64,000 bases of DNA from assembly GCF_051622035.1 (NCBI RefSeq), contig NC_135360.1, positions 3,283,501-3,347,500 on the forward strand, read 5' to 3'. The first letter of the stretch is position 1. Each line of letters opens with the position of its first letter. The notes under the pieces are model-generated. The model did no database searches, was not told where the DNA came from, and saw only the letters and a program-made list of their open reading frames with translations. The translations under genes were made by a program, and so were the position numbers. Origin of the DNA: Arctopsyche grandis. Its lineage: Eukaryota; Arthropoda; Insecta; Trichoptera; Hydropsychidae. Below, in pieces: positions 45,952 through 56,798 of this stretch.

Positions 45952-46139
45952 TCGACTGCAGTTTTTTTGTAATATTTGAAAAAAATATAACATGAAATAA
46001 TCATTAAATGTACTTTTTGAATTTTTAATGTATCCAACTGTTTGAATAAATACATAATATGCAACAACTTCTCAAAATATATTTTATTTTTCCGTCAATA
46101 TTTAATGTTTATTTACATGTATAAATAATATTATCTAAA

Positions 46140-46610
46140 TGAACTGACCCGACCCTTTAAATATCTGTGCTCTTCACAATTTCAGGTATAATTCCTCGTA
46201 TCAATGTGATTCAAATATAATAAAAAAAATTATTAAATTTAATTAACCAGAAGTGGGATTTTTTCCTTTTAAGGGGGCTACAGACGCTCTGGAATATCAG
46301 GCGGTATGTCTTGCGGTAGACCGAGAGATATTTCTTTCGGTATATCTGAAATGGTAGGGGGCTACACACGCTCTGGAATATCAGGCCTTGCTTGTATGCT
46401 TGCTTGTATGCTTGTATGTCTTGCGGTAGACCGTGAGATATTTCTTTCGGTATATCTGAAATGGTAGGGGGCTACACACGCTCTGGTACGTCTCTCCGTT
46501 ATGACGCGATGGAACGACTTTACGTGAATTCTCAGTAGTGATCGTGCGGTGCGAGCAGCGGCATTATAACAATAAAACTTATTATATTTCACAAATTTGA
46601 TACTTATTAT
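46140..46610. repeat. Tandem repeat of 84/110 bp
   Basis: Units 46273-46356 and 46357-46466 begin GGGGGCTACA(C/G)ACGCTCTGG and end TATATCTGAAATGGTA; a third start follows at 46467-46486. The second unit is longer by a TTGCTTGTATGC-type doublet of about 26 bp. Non-coding. Confidence 0.85.
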
Positions 46611-46612
46611 TA

Positions 46613-46998
46613 TTTTTTACTCGCCACATTTTCTAATTCGTTGTCACTGCTCATGTTCATGGTGGAGTGTGTTGCTCGTTGGATGTTTTGATCCACCGAA
46701 AAATCGAAGAGATGGAAATTCCACAATTTAGGTTCATAAACGTCTTCTGCTCCCTTTCCAGTACTTTTAGATTCGTTGACTTTTTTCGCTTCCTTTCTGG
46801 CGTTGCTTCGTGAATTATTCAGTTTTTAATCACGACATCTTTATTAGCAGAAGGCTCTATTTCTTTTAATTTATTTACTAATTTGTTATACGCTGCATCT
46901 CTTTTATCACGATTGTGGTAATCCTTGGCCTTAATTCGCCAAAGGCAAGGAGAATCTCGATAAATATTGATAAATCCTTCCAATACTTCCTTCAACAT
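46613..46998 (-). pseudogene. MADF-domain gene, frameshifted
   Basis: From ATG at 46998 the minus strand encodes MLKEVLEGFINIYRDSPCLW, then KAKDYHNRDKRDAAYNKLV and KLKEIEPSANKDVVIK, a MADF (Myb/SANT-like) DNA-binding domain. A one-base shift in the AAAAAC near 46830 brings a TGA; in the adjacent frame the protein continues KLNNSRSNARKEAKKVNESK, GAEDVYEPKLWNFHLFDF and ends at TAA near 46613. Nothing else is broken, so the lesion is recent or a sequencing error. No intron is needed. Upstream the gene abuts a TTAA-type MITE. Confidence 0.7.
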
Positions 46999-47109
46999 GA
47001 TAATTGTCGAAGAAGTCCAAGAACGACACACACAGATCAGCGAAAGCCGGATGACTAATGCCGGTGCCAGACATGAGTTCAAAGAAGTGATCACTTCTTT
47101 GAAGACTTT

Positions 47110-47545
47110 GGGCGACAAGTCTGTAGCAGTGCGGCTGTCTTCCATAGAATTTCTGAACTTTGCACGGGATTTTGAGCCTTATATGCGCCTATTGTAACTG
47201 TTTTAAAGTTCAAAATTGGTTGAATATATTACTGATGGTTGAATGCCATCTATTCAATTTGCTTAAAATGAATATATACCAGTCAAAAATTAGTTTTTTG
47301 TGGAACCATACTGAAACCTCGTTTATGTGACGTCACGTCTTCATACAATTATGAAGAATGATTATTTGACAATTAATCCAAAGCTACGAGATATATTATG
47401 TATTTAATTGTTTAAAATAATACTTTATGTGTTAATTAACATATCTGGGTACTTGAGTAAATATTAAAATCTGTATTTAAGGTCGAAACCTCGATTGCCA
47501 AATTCGCGAAAAAGGTGCCGCGTACAGGGCTTGTTTGCTTGTTCA
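47110..47545 (+). mobile_element. TTAA-family MITE, diverged copy
   Basis: Matches 26949-27348 in opposite orientation (TTCCATAGAATTTCTGAACT, GTGACGTCACGTCTTCAT) and, more distantly, 4637-4957. About 80 bp near 47390-47470 (from GAGATATATTATG) are extra relative to the 27-kb copy. Its left end is truncated against the MADF gene. Confidence 0.75.
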
Positions 47546-47659
47546 CAAATGCCTCTAGTTTCTTGCATGTGGCATCCGTCATTTCCTCAACGACATGCTG
47601 ATTTTTTAATCGGCTGCAATTGTGCTATATTTTTAAAGTGATTTGAAGTTTAATAGTCT

Positions 47660-48719
47660 TCGGTAACCACAAACAACCGCTCAAATTCCGGTGACAAACG
47701 GAAATTTAGTTCACGTGTAGACAGAAAGATTGTGGGAATGGTAACCAGGAATCGATTTGTTACAAACAAATCCATTCGAGAAGAAATGGAAGTGGACGGG
47801 ATCAAGATTTCGGAGCGAACAGTCCAACGACGGCTCGCTGAAGCTGGACTTCGTGCAAGGCGACCAGCAAAAAAAAACCAATGCTGACCCAAAAAATGCG
47901 GAAATCACGTATGAATTGGGCCAAGCAACATCAAAACTTCACTTTAGATGATTGGAAGATGGTTAATTATTTTTAACAAAATTATTGTGAGATTATTTTA
48001 AATTGACAAAAATAATTAGTATGTTCGCTAATTTTTTGGTACATTTCTCTGATGAATCCTCGATCCGGATGACAACGGAGAACCACCAGTTCGTTCGGAG
48101 AAGAGTGGGGGAAAGGTACAAAGAGGGGTGTACACAAAAAACCAGGAAGCATCCCCCATTAATCATGGTATGGGCCTCAATAAGCATTGAAGGTCCGGGT
48201 CCCCTCTATTTTATAAATGGGACCATGAACAAAGAACAATACATAAAGGTATTAAGAGATACTTTCTTACCCTCAATGCAAGTTAAAATAAATAATGGTG
48301 ATAATTGGCACTTCATGCAAGATAATGCTCACTGCCACGCGGCCATATTTGTTAAAAAAAAATGATGTCTGACCACCAAATTCCTCTTCTTCAATGGCCA
48401 GGCATTTCTCCTGATTTGAATCCAATAGAACGTTTGGCATGTCCTAAAATGTAAAATTAATAAGCTCCCGTGTTCCAATATATTCATTTTAAAACAAAAT
48501 ATCCTTTCAGTGTGGCAGGGAGACCCTGATATTAAAAAAACCATAATAGCTTGCATTGAGAGTATGCCTAAGAGAGTATCTCTTTGCCTAAAAAATAAAG
48601 GTGGCATCACTAAATATTTGTATTTGTTTTTAATTTGTAAACCCACTTCTGATAATATACTAGTGTACGTAAAATTTATGAAATTTGCGAAGTGTCCCTA
48701 ACATTTTGGCCGGGGACTG
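47660..48719 (+). pseudogene. Tc1/mariner-like transposase, decayed (copy 2)
   Basis: Successive frames give the paired helix-turn-helix region (KIVGMVTRNRFVTNKSIREE, SERTVQRRLAEAGLRARRP), the first catalytic Asp in HFSDES, WASISIEGPGPLYFINGT, the second Asp in MQDNAHCHAA and the third acidic block in SPDLNPIE. Lesions: a two-base shift in the A9 tract near 47869, a 60-80-base interruption near 47960-48040, and a shift in the A9 tract at 48354-48362. The right inverted repeat ends at 48719 before TA. No left inverted repeat was found, so the 5' end is lost. Confidence 0.85.
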
Positions 48720-48915
48720 TATATACATACGTATGTTTCAGCGGTATTTTATAAGAAATAAAATTCAAAATTACCATTTGTACTGATCACAGTTTGCTAT
48801 TTTACAAGTTTTATTTGTGAGTCGTTGATATTTGACAGTCAATTTCCTGCGTTCCTCATAAATTATGATATTTTACAATCAGTACTGTTACTTCGAGTAG
48901 AAAAATTAAGTTCAA

Positions 48916-49522
48916 CCCTTTGAGTGCTGATGTAATTTCTGTTGAAAGCCTGCCACGCTGAAAATTTCGTCCACTTTTCCAACTGCATAGAATTATTTAG
49001 AAATCCAATAGAAAGTAGGTATAAAAATTACAGTTAATACAAACAAATCCTAGATCACTATTCTAGATAACTACCGCTGAGGATTTAAAGTTTTATCAAG
49101 GTGTGTTTAGACTCCCTAATATATCTTGCAACGATATAAAATAAACAAAATAAGTCTATTGATGAATGTATTTCTTCCTAACTAGTTCCATCTTCTTCAT
49201 TGTTGTTCAAATGTAATGCTAGCAATCTAAATGCCAAGCCACAATCTCAAATACTCCGCAGTTAGGGATTTCCAGCGGGTAATTCCGCTATGGTTATAAA
49301 TTCAGACATTTCGGTGTAAACGCGTCTTTATAAATGTAGACAAAGTAATTGTACGGATTATACGACACATGTTCAATGCATTTTTATTTCAATGCTACCT
49401 GGAAAGGCTTAGCGGGTAGTATTCTTGTTTACTTTGCACATGCTTAATACACAACGCCTATCAGCGTTTTTCAAGTCCATGAACTTGTCAACACCGATGG
49501 GCGTTGGTCAGCATTCAAAGGG
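48916..49522. mobile_element. piggyBac-type MITE (copy 2)
   Basis: Identical in layout to 557-1163, with the same imperfect TCAA left flank and TTAA right flank. The shared left-flank mismatch shows it was already present before the segmental duplication. Confidence 0.75.
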
Positions 49523-49963
49523 TTAATAATCAGAAAAAAGAAAAATGGGGGCGCCTCGCGGTCTGCTGCACCTTTGAGCTGGCCCTGCCGGTGATGTAAA
49601 CACGGTCGACATTTACTCTAATTATGTGAATGTCTCTGTAAATATACTAAATACAGAGTTCATATTTTGGGTATTCCTCAGTAATACATTAATGTATTAG
49701 ATAAAGTTTTTATAATATGCATGTATTTATCCGAGGCAACATAAAAAAATATTTTATCAAAGAATCGGGCATAAATTTAAATGTAAGAGTGTGTTGTGCC
49801 ATTTCTTTTGTCATTCAGTTTTAAGATCGTGTACAGTGTGATCGGCAGTTCATTTGCAATTCGCGATTATTATTTACGGTAATAATTGTTTTCATGTTGC
49901 TATGCTACTTTGTGTATTATATTTATATATTTTCAAAGACCGTTCTAATTTTAGACAAAAAAC

Positions 49964-51703
49964 ATGGCTGAAAGAAATATGATGAATGAAGAGGAATATG
50001 ATAGCGATCTCGATTTCGAAATAAACGATAATTTAACTGATACGGAAGATTTTATTGAAGAAATGGAAGATTCAGATTCGGAATTAGAAGCCAGTGAAAA
50101 TGAAGCTGAAGAAGAAATGTATACATCGAATCAAGGAGTTCAATGGAATTCATTACCACCAACATCCGCAAGACGTAGACAGTGCAATATTGTCACCGAA
50201 AATGCAGGACTTATAAATGACAGTACTACTGTGAATACTATTGGAGAAATGTTCTGTTTATTTATAAATTCCAATATGGTGAGAGAAATCTGCGAACAAA
50301 CGAATCGTCAGTTAGATCGTACATCCACGACTAGGATCGAGCCGATATTGGCAGAGGAGATGTTTGCATTTGTTGGAATAATGCTCGCGTCTGGCGGAGG
50401 TATAACGACAAAATTGAGTCTTAATGAATTGTGGACCAATGACAGTGCTTTTTGCCGGCCATTTTTCACGGCATCTATGCCTCGGGATAGGTTCATCACA
50501 ATATTCAGTCGAATTCGTTTTGACGACAAAGAAACCAGACAAGAGAGAAAAAACGCGTCGTCTGATAAATTAGAACCTATCAGGACAGTTTTCAATCAAT
50601 TTGTAGATCAGTGTAAACGTAATTATTCTCCAAGTTGCAACATTACTGTGGATGAACGTTTGGCTACCTATAGAGGCAATTGCCCATTCCGCGTGTATGT
50701 GAAGTCGAAACTGGGTAGATATGGGATAAAAATGTGGGTATCGGCCGACTCTTCAACAGCATATATATTGAATGTCCAGGTTTATACAGGCATGGTAAAT
50801 AATTGTCGAGAAATAAATCAAAGGAATCGTGTAGTGATGGATTTGGTTCAACCGCACTATGGCACCAATAGAGGTGTAACAACCGACAACTTTTTTACCT
50901 CGATGCCATTGGCTGATAGCCTTCTAGACAAAGGGTTAACTCTTACTGGTACCCTACGTAAGAATAAACGGGAAATTCCCAAAGAATTTCTACCATCGAA
51001 ACATAGACCTTTACATAGTAGCTTGTTTGGTTTCACATCAACCAAGACATTAGTTTCGTATGTGTCAAAGGAAAATAGAGCGGTTTTGCTGTTGTCTACA
51101 CAATTTCATGACAGTGAAGTGAGTGGCGATGAAGAAACGAAGCCGAAAATAATAATGCATTACAATAAAACAAAAGGCGCAGTAGATACCGGCGGTAAAC
51201 TGACGAGTGAATACTCTTGTGTAAGGTCAACGAGGAGATGGCCTTTTAGAATATTTATGGAGATGCTGGATATAGCTGCGCTAAATGCATATTTGTTATG
51301 GACGCAGAAATATCCAGAATGGAAGGCGAATGACAGACGTCGCCGAAAATGTTTTATTAGAGAGCTTAGTTTGGAATTAGCCATGTCCAATATTGTAAGG
51401 AGGAAAAAAAGTATGGTAAAGTTCCATAAGCAACAGCAAGATTCTATTGACATGGTTATATCGCAGTATCATCGGCAGTCACCAGAAGCGCATTCCACTA
51501 ACATTCCGCAAGAAGGCGTATCGGAGAGTACATCTACCATTTCTAGAGTGCAAACGAGAAACTGCAGATTCTGCCCTCATTCAATAGTAAAAAGAACTCG
51601 ATTAATTTGCCATACCTGTCAAAAACCTGTGTGTATGTCGCACAGAATAGAAAAAAAAATTATTTCATGCTCCGACTATTTAAAGGTCAATTATATAGAA
51701 TAA
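49964..51703 (+). CDS. piggyBac-family transposase with altered C-terminus (copy 2)
   Basis: A 579-aa protein differing from copy 1 by S146G and M413L and by its end. A 38-bp deletion just before the original stop joins SCSD to YLKVNYIE. It removes the final cysteine (C572 in copy 1), leaving seven of the eight likely zinc ligands in the C-terminal domain. Catalytic D230, D308 and D408 are unchanged. In piggyBac proteins this domain contributes to binding the element ends and to nuclear targeting, so the change may impair function even though the frame is open. Confidence 0.92.
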   Translation: MAERNMMNEEEYDSDLDFEINDNLTDTEDFIEEMEDSDSELEASENEAEEEMYTSNQGVQWNSLPPTSARRRQCNIVTENAGLINDSTTVNTIGEMFCLFINSNMVREICEQTNRQLDRTSTTRIEPILAEEMFAFVGIMLASGGGITTKLSLNELWTNDSAFCRPFFTASMPRDRFITIFSRIRFDDKETRQERKNASSDKLEPIRTVFNQFVDQCKRNYSPSCNITVDERLATYRGNCPFRVYVKSKLGRYGIKMWVSADSSTAYILNVQVYTGMVNNCREINQRNRVVMDLVQPHYGTNRGVTTDNFFTSMPLADSLLDKGLTLTGTLRKNKREIPKEFLPSKHRPLHSSLFGFTSTKTLVSYVSKENRAVLLLSTQFHDSEVSGDEETKPKIIMHYNKTKGAVDTGGKLTSEYSCVRSTRRWPFRIFMEMLDIAALNAYLLWTQKYPEWKANDRRRRKCFIRELSLELAMSNIVRRKKSMVKFHKQQQDSIDMVISQYHRQSPEAHSTNIPQEGVSESTSTISRVQTRNCRFCPHSIVKRTRLICHTCQKPVCMSHRIEKKIISCSDYLKVNYIE

Positions 51704-52348
51704 ATTTGTATTTAAAACAATTTTTGTACATTAAAAAAAGTTTCCGTACAATACAAAAGATTTGTGTGCATTTCTAAATGACGGATACAGATTGCATTAG
51801 AAACTTTGCTATGATCATTGAAAAAAATATTTGCTACTTAAAAAGTGGATGAAATGTGCATTAAAATGACAGATGAACTGTATCGGCAGCGTCGCGAATA
51901 TCAAAATACAAACCAACGTTTGGTTAGGTTTTATTTATTTATGGTTAGGTTAAGTTAAGATTGGTTTTATTTACTTACATTACATTTCACTAGTGAGAAA
52001 CAAAATTAAACACTTTTGACAGTTGACAGTTTTTAATAGTGGAAGACTGTAACGTTGCCACTTTTTATTGTATCTATTGTAATGCTAAAATCTATTTTTT
52101 CGAATGATGTTTCATATTTTTTAATGGTCACTTTATATTGCCAAAATATTCTATTCGATACACAATACGAGATTGTTTAATGCACCGAAAATAATGCAAT
52201 TTTTTTTTTAAGATACAAAGTATTTTTCTCAATGTATAGTTAAACCGTACCCATTTAATTTTATTGATTTTCGGTTCTCGTACTTTTATTATGCTGTTGT
52301 TTTTTTTATTCACATTTACTTCTCAAATTTATATTTTTTATCATTCAT

Positions 52349-52616
52349 GTGGTATGATTCCTGGCAGATATCGCTGTCCAGGACCACGGTAGGGATGTAG
52401 CGGGTGAGGTTAAGACCAAACACGTTCAGTTTTTTATCATGTTGTTTATTATATGTAATGATGCATGCGGGGCTTAATGGCCGACCGCTAGGAGTGCAGG
52501 TCTAACTACCACTGATGCTTTCATCCCTGCTACGTTCACCCCCTCCCCACAACCAGTCATCGTTCCCATAACATCCTCTTTCTCAACCCATACATCAGCC
52601 TTTCGTTCAATTCCAT
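52349..52616 (-). mobile_element. Solo LTR (copy 2)
   Basis: Counterpart of 4028-4295, same family as the LTR at 62572. Only a few substitutions separate the two duplicates. Confidence 0.75.
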
Positions 52617-52957
52617 CCATGTGAATTGTGCAATTTTTGAAATTGCAAGGATAAATATTTATATTTTCATAATATAATTTTCAGTGTTTTCTTATTGTCT
52701 TCTATTTTTATTTACGTTTGATTCTCAAATTTATATATATTTTTTTATCAATTTATGTATTTGTGGAAAATTATTATTGCAAAAATAAATACTTGAAATG
52801 TACATACATATTTAATTTTATTTGATGAAAAAAATTGAACGCTTGCGCACAGGTTTTGGAACACTGTGTTGTTATGACTAAGGAAAGGCGGTCAGGATGT
52901 TTTTGCCCCAAAAAAAAGGATCGCGTTTTTTGTTCTAGCATTGTAGGACAATATTAA

Positions 52958-53278
52958 CCTTTCCACCGCGTACGACTACTATACATGTCCTAGCGAACAT
53001 GCCCTCAGCGCGTGAGACACGCATAGATGTCTTGGAAGTTCCAACCTGTATAAGAGCCGTCTATTGTGTTAAAATTTTATAACTTGGTTGAAAATATTAC
53101 TAAATGTATACTTTAACAAATTCAATAGATGACAGTAGTAAAAAAAATTCAACATAGGCTAAAATAATTTATAAAATATTACAACCTATATTTATAGTCG
53201 AAAACGCGATAACAAAATTCGCAAAAAAGCAGCCGCGCACAGGGCATGTTCGATAAATTTGGTGACGTGGGCAAAGGG
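52958..53278 (+). mobile_element. TTAA-flanked MITE (copy 2)
   Basis: Counterpart of 4637-4957 with both TTAA flanks kept. Confidence 0.8.
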
Positions 53279-53997
53279 TTAATTGGCCATAGTTGACCCT
53301 TTTTCTTGGGAAATGGAAACTCCGCCGCCGATCTCTAGTTATGACTAAAGGCCAGTAGTCAGGTTGCTCAACGGCTAAAAAAAATTGTTAACCATTTTTT
53401 TTTGCTCCTGCGTTCTCGGACAGTTGAGAGGTCTAATGTTATTTTATGACGCAAACCTGACCGCCGCTCTTTAGTTATGAGTCAGATGAGTTTTGCCTCT
53501 GTAGTAAGAGTGCGGTGAAATATATAAAATATATAAATATATAAAAAATATGAAATACATATCTACTCATATATGTATGTATTAGAGGTAAATACACTTC
53601 AAATTTCTCTGCAATTTGGTGCTGGAACTGGATCAATATACAAGCCAACTTTATCGTGATTCGGTGGGATGGATGATCATTCATAAAGTGAAACGAAACG
53701 TTGGTAAGTTTTTTTTATTTATTTTTTTACATTATTGCATATTATCTATAGTGGTGCTATCTGGCCTCGCTCGGTAAATGGTAATGAAATGAAAACCATG
53801 AAAAATATCTTCATTTGTTTTTTTTATTGAATTTATATATGTACATATATTTGAATCGAAAAAAAAATATTATTTAACGACCGACCAATCCCAAACGTCT
53901 TTGACCAATCCAGCCAATCAGAAACGACTTTGACGACAGTCAATCATAAACGAATTACAGACACCGTTTCAGTTTTATATGTATGTACATATATAAG

Positions 53998-54132
53998 ATG
54001 TACATCAGAGTTTGTTTATTGATTACGCTGATAATCCTGCTGATTCCGAATCTGCTTTCCAAATTTTCCCAGTGCGAAAGGATTTTGATAAAATACGCCT
54101 GCGATTTTAGTTGTACAAAAGTAGCGGTTTGA
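53998..54132 (+). CDS. Possible small secreted peptide (copy 2)
   Basis: Encodes the same 44 residues as 5677-5811. A C-to-T difference lies about 25 bases after the stop, not in the frame. See the copy-1 entry for the arguments for and against a real gene. Confidence 0.3.
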   Translation: MYIRVCLLITLIILLIPNLLSKFSQCERILIKYACDFSCTKVAV

Positions 54133-55130
54133 AGAATGGTCCCTTGGCTCAATCCATATCATTGGAACTGCAAAAAAGCATGTGACGAGATTTTCCATTC
54201 AGCCAGCCAGTGAGCTAGGAAACACACGTTAAACCTCAAATCTTATCCTGATCTTTGACTTTACACTTTACACTACAATTACAGTTTAACAGTACAATTA
54301 ACTTTTTTTGATGAGTGGGGTTATATTTACACATATAAAAAAATTCAGTACTATTCACACAGTGGCTGGTAACATTGTTAAACAATAAATTGTACAAAGT
54401 TTGAGTGGTTCACAAATTTGGTTAGTCAAAGTGTGATACGGGTAATAATATAGTATAGATATACATTTCACAAACGACAGTAAGTAAATTAATCGGTTAT
54501 TCCCCAAAATCTGATTAATCCAGACTAATACGCTATTGGGTGAATAAAAATGCATTGTTTTAAAGCGGTTTCTAATGTTATAAATACGAAGAATTCAATA
54601 TATGATAATTTGGGAGTAAAACATACAATAACAAACAAAATGGAGGCTGATGGACAAATGTTGAGGGGATAGTCGGATTCAACAGGCAAAATCGTTGTTA
54701 TTATTAGATTGAAAGCGCAGAAAATTAAAAAAAATATAGTTATGTCAATGCTTTGGCTTAAGAAAATTGTGAATCATTAACCGAACTACATTGTATTTAC
54801 TTTTATTTTGCACCATCTAATTTTGCCAAAGGACGGCACCTTCATTTGAAAATATATTTTATACACATCTCGTACGTTTTTCGCATGGATACTATCAAAT
54901 ACCACATCAGCTTTACGCCAAGTACTTGGTATAATCTGGTTAATACTTACAATTTACATCTTCAAAATCCACATAGTTCCTCGGTGTATAGGTTTTTAAG
55001 CGGCACCATTTATGACTGTTTATAATTTGTTAATCTCATATATTTTAGTAACAATTACATGTACATACAATATTTCAGTCTTATTTCCCTTCCTGTGGCG
55101 ATTAAATACCATTTTTTCTATTAATTGCAG

Positions 55131-55541
55131 AACACTGGAAGAGAAAACAGGCAGACAGAGGCTGCCATGGAGCAGGCAGGCCGACAAAAAGAAGCTGGCA
55201 AGGGGGTAAAGTCCGGCATAGTATCCAAATGTGCCCGCATTCAAGAGTTGAATCCAATTATTAAGGACATAAAATTGATAAGTGACAACCTAAATAAGGA
55301 AGAAGCAGAAAACGAATTCGAAATTTTCGGCAAATCTGTTGGAGTGCAGTTGAAGACCCTATTTGAGGAGGACGCCGTCATGGCACAAGAACAGATACAG
55401 TCGATTCTAACTAGTTATAGATTAAAAAAAATAAGACATACAAATGAAATGTCTTGTATTGCACAAAGGCAATCACAACAATCGGATAGTGACGGTTTAG
55501 CACAATACATACTCAAAGATCGATTACATTGTCAAAGATGA
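55131..55541 (+). CDS. 3' coding exon of a BESS-domain protein (copy 2)
   Basis: Same acceptor (TTAATTGCAG) and same 136 residues as 6810-7220. The exact protein match, against about 2 percent divergence in the non-coding DNA a few hundred bases downstream, is compatible with selection on the exon but also with uneven conversion between copies. Confidence 0.65.
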   Translation, partial: NTGRENRQTEAAMEQAGRQKEAGKGVKSGIVSKCARIQELNPIIKDIKLISDNLNKEEAENEFEIFGKSVGVQLKTLFEEDAVMAQEQIQSILTSYRLKKIRHTNEMSCIAQRQSQQSDSDGLAQYILKDRLHCQR

Positions 55542-55748
55542 GCATTAAACGTTTCCAGAAATTGATTTGTAATATTTACTATGTATGTATCGTGAATTTC
55601 GTAAAACCAATTAAAAATAAATAAATCGGCTTTTATTTCCAAGATAATATGATGTATATCTTTTCATTATTACCTTGATCTGATCTTTCAACGCCTTGGC
55701 GATAGCATCACATACTTCTGGGATAATATTTTTATTATCTTATATATT

Positions 55749-55896
55749 ATGCTTTCAAGGAGAGTGGTCACGGTTCGACTACCACTAGTAGCTGTTGGCC
55801 AGTCTTTGGTTTGTGACTCCGGGTCGATCGTTTCCTTTCAGAGTTTGCCAATTTTTCTGATTTTCATTGAAACTGTAAATTGGTATTTCCTTTACA
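55749..55896 (+). mobile_element. SINE remnant (copy 2)
   Basis: Counterpart of 7428-7575; the body matches the 23101 SINE but the tRNA-like head is missing. Confidence 0.6.
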
Positions 55897-56213
55897 TAAT
55901 ATCAGCTGTTTGTACAAGTTTTTTGCTATCACTCTAGGACTAACTGGGCCAAGAAGAATGTATGAATACTTGAGACCAGTGGTTTCCAAACTTATTGCTA
56001 CTAGGCTACCCCTTTGATAAAAAAAAATCTTAACCTGGTGCCTCCCCCCCCCCTAACTATGTATTTGAAAAAATTATACAAACACATTTTGAAATTATAA
56101 ACTTGTTTTGTGAAATTACGTTGCTTTTTCTCTCCAAATTTTCAATTTAATTGACAATACCTACAAATTTGGAGTTCCAAATATGCATCGTAAGGGGTAG
56201 TATTTACCGATGC

Positions 56214-56548
56214 GGTGCAAACGATCGACAAGCGCCAGACAGACTGAACCACAGATTAACGACACGTGTACCTTATGCGTGCGCACTGCTCGCACTTACA
56301 CTACCCGAAGTCCCGACATACCTACTCTGTATACGTTCTGTGCTTCTGATACTTTAGTTCCGAATTTTGCCTTATTTAACTTAACAGAAAGATCCAACTC
56401 AATTTTAATAATTGCATTTGTGCACATCGAACGGTTACTCGTCATCTGATTTGCAATCTATCATACGTAAAGTCGAGAATTGCGTTTAAAGCAGCCATCC
56501 AGTTAATCTGTGGTTCAGTCTGTCTGGTGCTTGTCGATTGTTTGCACC
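56214..56548. mobile_element. MITE with 47-bp TIRs (copy 2)
   Basis: Counterpart of 7893-8223. The left repeat begins GGTGCAAACGATCGACAAGC and the right repeat is its near-perfect inverse. Confidence 0.7.
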
Positions 56549-56798
56549 AAAACCATAGGCTCCTAAACCACTCAACCGATTACGATGGAACTTTCAGGAT
56601 TTGTTGTATGCATATCCAGGAAGATTACTGTGAAAAAAATTCTTAATAATAATATTCGTAATTACGATTTTACCGACGCGAATGTCCGCGTAGATTAGGT
56701 CCAAGTGCATTCATATTGTGTCAACCCTGTACACATTCATATGTAAAATGATATATAACCACACCATAAACTTGTGTAACGTTTTGCTTATTTTGTAG

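Larger units (their letters stand above)
43027..46139 (-). repeat. Inverted duplication, right arm
   Basis: The counterpart of 35758-39805 in opposite orientation. It starts at the intron before the 33-nt exon (43046-43078) and ends near TATTATCTAAAT at 46139. It lacks the segment carrying Kelch exons 1-3; in its place 44109-44365 is unrelated AT-rich DNA. A (TA)n expansion at 43104-43163 is specific to this arm. Confidence 0.9.
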
